From Deltaproteobacteria bacterium (GTDB lineage Bacteria; Desulfobacterota; Binatia; UTPRO1): a stretch of DNA of 54,226 nucleotides. The notes under the pieces are model-generated. The model saw nothing but the letters and a program-made list of their open reading frames with translations, was not told the DNA's origin and searched no databases. Where the stretch lies: contig JACQEO010000022.1 of the NCBI GenBank assembly GCA_016200545.1, positions 1 through 54,226 of the forward strand. Reading direction: 5' to 3'. Numbering within the stretch: position 1 is the stretch's first letter; each line of letters begins with the position of its first letter. Position numbers and translations under genes: made by a program. This document shows, piece by piece, positions 54,086-54,226 of the stretch.

Positions 54086-54226
54086 CTAGTGTCCTGTTCC
54101 GGAAGTTCGTTGACAAAAGCGTGCCAAGGAATTGAGGATCTCGTCGGCCGTTTTGGTCCAGACGAAGGGTTTGGGATGTTGGTTGTTGAGACGCAGATAG
54201 TCTCGGATCGCGCCTTCCAGTTCGCG
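54086..54226 (-). CDS. IS630-family transposase, C-terminal fragment
   Basis: Read from the right edge on the minus strand: RELEGAIRDYLRLNNQHPKP, FVWTKTADEILNSLARFCQR, TSGTGH and stop at 54086. This is the typical IS630 transposase C-terminus (PFVWTKTADEIL). The DDE residues are outside the window. The stop codon lies in the element terminus itself, within CTAG 54086-54089, whose 25 bp mirror the left-edge element. Same orientation as the N-terminal fragment at 1-81. Confidence 0.85.
   Translation of the reverse strand, partial: RELEGAIRDYLRLNNQHPKPFVWTKTADEILNSLARFCQRTSGTGH

Overview
The window is GC-rich, densely packed bacterial chromosome. Gene content and order resemble a deltaproteobacterium-like, diderm lineage. 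The clues are an ilvN-ilvC-psd-pssA-leuACDB-asd-truA run, a complete tolQRAB-pal-cpoB set (so an outer membrane), and secreted NHL-propeller and cysteine-rich 'CGNGxxE' proteins of the kind common in myxobacteria and in uncultured soil lineages such as Binatia. The taxonomic placement is inference.

Layout. (1) 1-7.7 kb is accessory DNA: an IS630-type element cut by the left edge, a second solo IS630-like end, two genes ending at these insertions, two tandem lipoprotein paralogues, a 938-residue NHL-repeat protein, half of a tRNA-Ala gene, and a cluster of frame-broken small genes. (2) 7.75-12.1 kb is core: recN and nadK on the minus strand, rarA divergent. (3) 12.1-13.97 kb is a captured patch: an IS91-like transposase remnant and a 1.2 kb piece of a surface-polysaccharide-type operon (DUF2304 remnant, methyltransferase, truncated membrane protein) bounded by two 81-bp direct repeats. 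(4) 13.97-23.6 kb is the branched-chain amino acid and phospholipid run on the minus strand. (5) 23.7-30.2 kb is the rpsB-tsf-pyrH-frr-uppS-cdsA-rseP-tsaB operon plus a DUF465 gene; dxr is missing from its usual place. (6) 30.4-34.2 kb holds rho, rluD and ribF. (7) 34.2-39.7 kb is the Tol-Pal system, interrupted between pal and cpoB by two large palindromic elements. (8) 39.9-43.3 kb on the plus strand is gap-pgk-tpiA-secG. (9) 44.5-50.7 kb is a compact integrative element next to a tRNA-Leu(GAG) gene: integrase, excisionase, XRE regulator, a two-ORF RecA-like ATPase, CHC2 primase-like protein, a second HTH protein and two unknown proteins, most of them overlapping by a few bases. (10) 50.8-54 kb has a membrane protein, a cysteine-rich secreted protein and the C-terminal end of an IS630 transposase at the right edge.

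Core genes are packed into translationally coupled operons with many ATGA, GTGA or TGATG junctions. Both window edges lie in the same kind of IS630 element in the same orientation, so the window may be a contig that ends in a repeated IS. The most unusual items are the tRNA-Leu element with its split ATPase, the palindromic elements inside the tol-pal operon, a pair of two-hairpin repeats with compensating stem changes, and an apparent CTG start codon in tsaB.
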